DNA from: Sulfurimicrobium sp.
GTDB taxonomy: Bacteria; Pseudomonadota; Gammaproteobacteria; Burkholderiales; Sulfuricellaceae
Length of the DNA stretch: 55,507 bases
Assembly: GCA_030652035.1 (NCBI GenBank)
Contig: JAUSBJ010000006.1
Location: 1-55,507 of the forward strand
Reading direction: 5' to 3'
Shown here: positions 54,503 to 55,507 of the stretch, piece after piece
Layout of the letters: the number at the start of each line of letters is the position of its first letter
How positions within the stretch are numbered: the first letter of the stretch is position 1
Made by a program: the position numbers and the translations under genes
Notes under the pieces: generated by a model
Databases searched by the model: none
What the model was told of the DNA's origin: nothing
What the model saw: the letters and a program-made list of their open reading frames with translations, nothing else

Positions 54503-55507
54503 CTATCTTTCGCATTTAGGTGGTTTTTTCGGGCAAGGTGTGCTTGACTCTTTGCAGTGTTGTTGAATGCAACTACCTCCTCCAACAATCGAGCCAAGAC
54601 ATTGCAAACAAGCCAACTTGTTTGGAGAAGAAAGGCAGGCGCCACAATCAGTCCCTATCCCTACAAGACTAGTAATACCGCATTCATTTGCTAATTTTTC
54701 TTCATCGCAGCAAAGGTATGGCTTACACACATTCCCTCCACGCAGCATGCAGTCATAAGCACCTGGCGCGCAATTCCCACAATACTGGCCATTCGGAGCT
54801 AATCCAAGCGAATCCGAATACCACAGAGGGTTAGAGTCTGCATACAGATATGGGTGATTGAATTCTGGCTGCTCTCTGTAAAGCTGCGAGGCCAACTTGC
54901 TACTGACGACCATTCCTTGCGCCGCCAAACTCTTTGCAGCCATATCCCGGTACAGGACAGTGCCAATCGGATCGCTTGTCGTATACCGCCCAACTTGCGG
55001 ATCATAATCCCTGAAATAGTTGTAGTGCAGCCCCGTCTCCTCATCCCAATACTGCCCCGGCAATCTCAGGTTGCTGGTGATCGTCGGCTTGTCCGCTGTC
55101 GGGGCGGGCGTGATGATCGTCGCCTGGCCGAAGGCGTTGTAGCTCGCCGCCCATACCACGTTCCCTTGTTTGTCCGTCGCCTGGATGGGCGTTTGCAAAT
55201 GGTCGTGGTGGTAGTAGGCATACGTGTCCGTTCCGTTGCTGTTCGGGGCCTTGATGAACAGCATGCCGGTGGTGTACGGGTTGCTGGGCTTGGGGCCGTA
55301 TTGGGCGGTGATCTGCGGGCTGCCGTTCTCGCTGACGCTGTTGTCGGCGTTGAGCACGATGGCCTGCTCCGCTTCGGCGATCAGCCCTTCGTCGGCGTAG
55401 AGGAAGTAGGTGCGCTTCTGGCTTGGGAGCGCGGCGCCCTGGCCGTCGCGGTATTGTTCTTTCCACATCCGCCGCCCCAGGGGGTCGTAGCCGTATCTTG
55501 CGATCAG
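54503..55507 (-). CDS. RHS repeat-associated core protein, C-terminal part (5' end off window)
   Basis: The open frame runs to the right edge (ARYGYDPLGRRMWKEQYRD at the edge), so about 334 residues are seen and the N-terminal part is missing. YD-like repeats are followed by the RHS core NYFRDYDPQVGRYTTSDPIG and DSNPLWYSDSLGL, after which the variable toxin tip begins. The tip (last ~95 residues) has about 15 cysteines and no toxin family I recognise. An unusual ~40-residue insertion sits between DPIG and the NP motif. RHS proteins deliver C-terminal toxins in interbacterial competition. Confidence 0.88.
   Translation of the reverse strand: MIARYGYDPLGRRMWKEQYRDGQGAALPSQKRTYFLYADEGLIAEAEQAIVLNADNSVSENGSPQITAQYGPKPSNPYTTGMLFIKAPNSNGTDTYAYYHHDHLQTPIQATDKQGNVVWAASYNAFGQATIITPAPTADKPTITSNLRLPGQYWDEETGLHYNYFRDYDPQVGRYTTSDPIGTVLYRDMAAKSLAAQGMVVSSKLASQLYREQPEFNHPYLYADSNPLWYSDSLGLAPNGQYCGNCAPGAYDCMLRGGNVCKPYLCCDEEKLANECGITSLVGIGTDCGACLSSPNKLACLQCLGSIVGGGSCIQQHCKESSTPCPKKPPKCER

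Overview
The window looks like a chromosome segment of a betaproteobacterium, probably in or near the Nitrosomonadales (Sulfuricella/Gallionella-like lineages). This rests on gene order and protein character only: a rpoE-rseA-rseB-rseC-mucD block, nadB beside it, tig-clpP-clpX-lon-hup followed by two tRNAs and ppiD, rpsF-priB-rpsR-rplI-dnaB-alr-radA, and several small c-type cytochromes. No 16S rRNA is inside the window, so placement below class level is an inference.

Layout. 1-303: the promoter and boxA leader of an rRNA operon running left out of the window, with an initiator tRNA just upstream. 379-7191: sugar metabolism, with zwf and gnd (oxidative pentose phosphate) overlapping on the minus strand and glgA and glgP (glycogen synthesis and breakdown) convergent. 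7251-11930: orn, an M48 membrane protease, a small cytochrome c, a ferredoxin-fold small protein, an outer-membrane barrel protein and rsgA. 12084-16015: a compact envelope-stress operon (sigma-E, anti-sigma RseA, RseB, RseC-like, MucD protease). 16226-19657: nadB and a CorC/HlyC-type membrane protein. 19658-20930: a graveyard of two decayed insertion sequences (IS21 and IS3 families). 20961-28139: ygfZ, ygfX, mfd, a DUF1015 gene and serB. 28105-36501: protein quality control on the minus strand (ppiD, tRNA-Asp, tRNA-Val, HU, lon, clpX, clpP, tig), with a good sigma-32 type promoter before lon. 36762-42076: ribosomal protein, replication, alanine racemase and radA genes on the plus strand.

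42081-47854 is the most organised unusual block. It holds two paralogous PP2C phosphatase-FHA pairs around a convergent pair of minus-strand genes, a membrane Ser/Thr kinase with a PEGA domain and a TssQ-like lipoprotein, plus a cytochrome c'-like lipoprotein. It resembles the PpkA/PppA/Fha threonine-phosphorylation circuit that controls type VI secretion, but no T6SS structural gene is present here.

47874-55507 is more accessory: a YciK-like SDR, then a tightly coupled minus-strand set (TIR-transmembrane protein, carboxypeptidase-regulatory-domain protein, TolB/SH3-like protein) preceded by an endolysin-like GH19 gene. After it come an IS3 fragment, a membrane-anchored glutaredoxin, a perfect 30-bp tandem repeat, and the C-terminal part of an RHS protein with a cysteine-rich tip followed by a small membrane protein that may be its immunity partner. 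The TIR cluster and the phosphatase/kinase cluster are the best candidates for an undescribed system.
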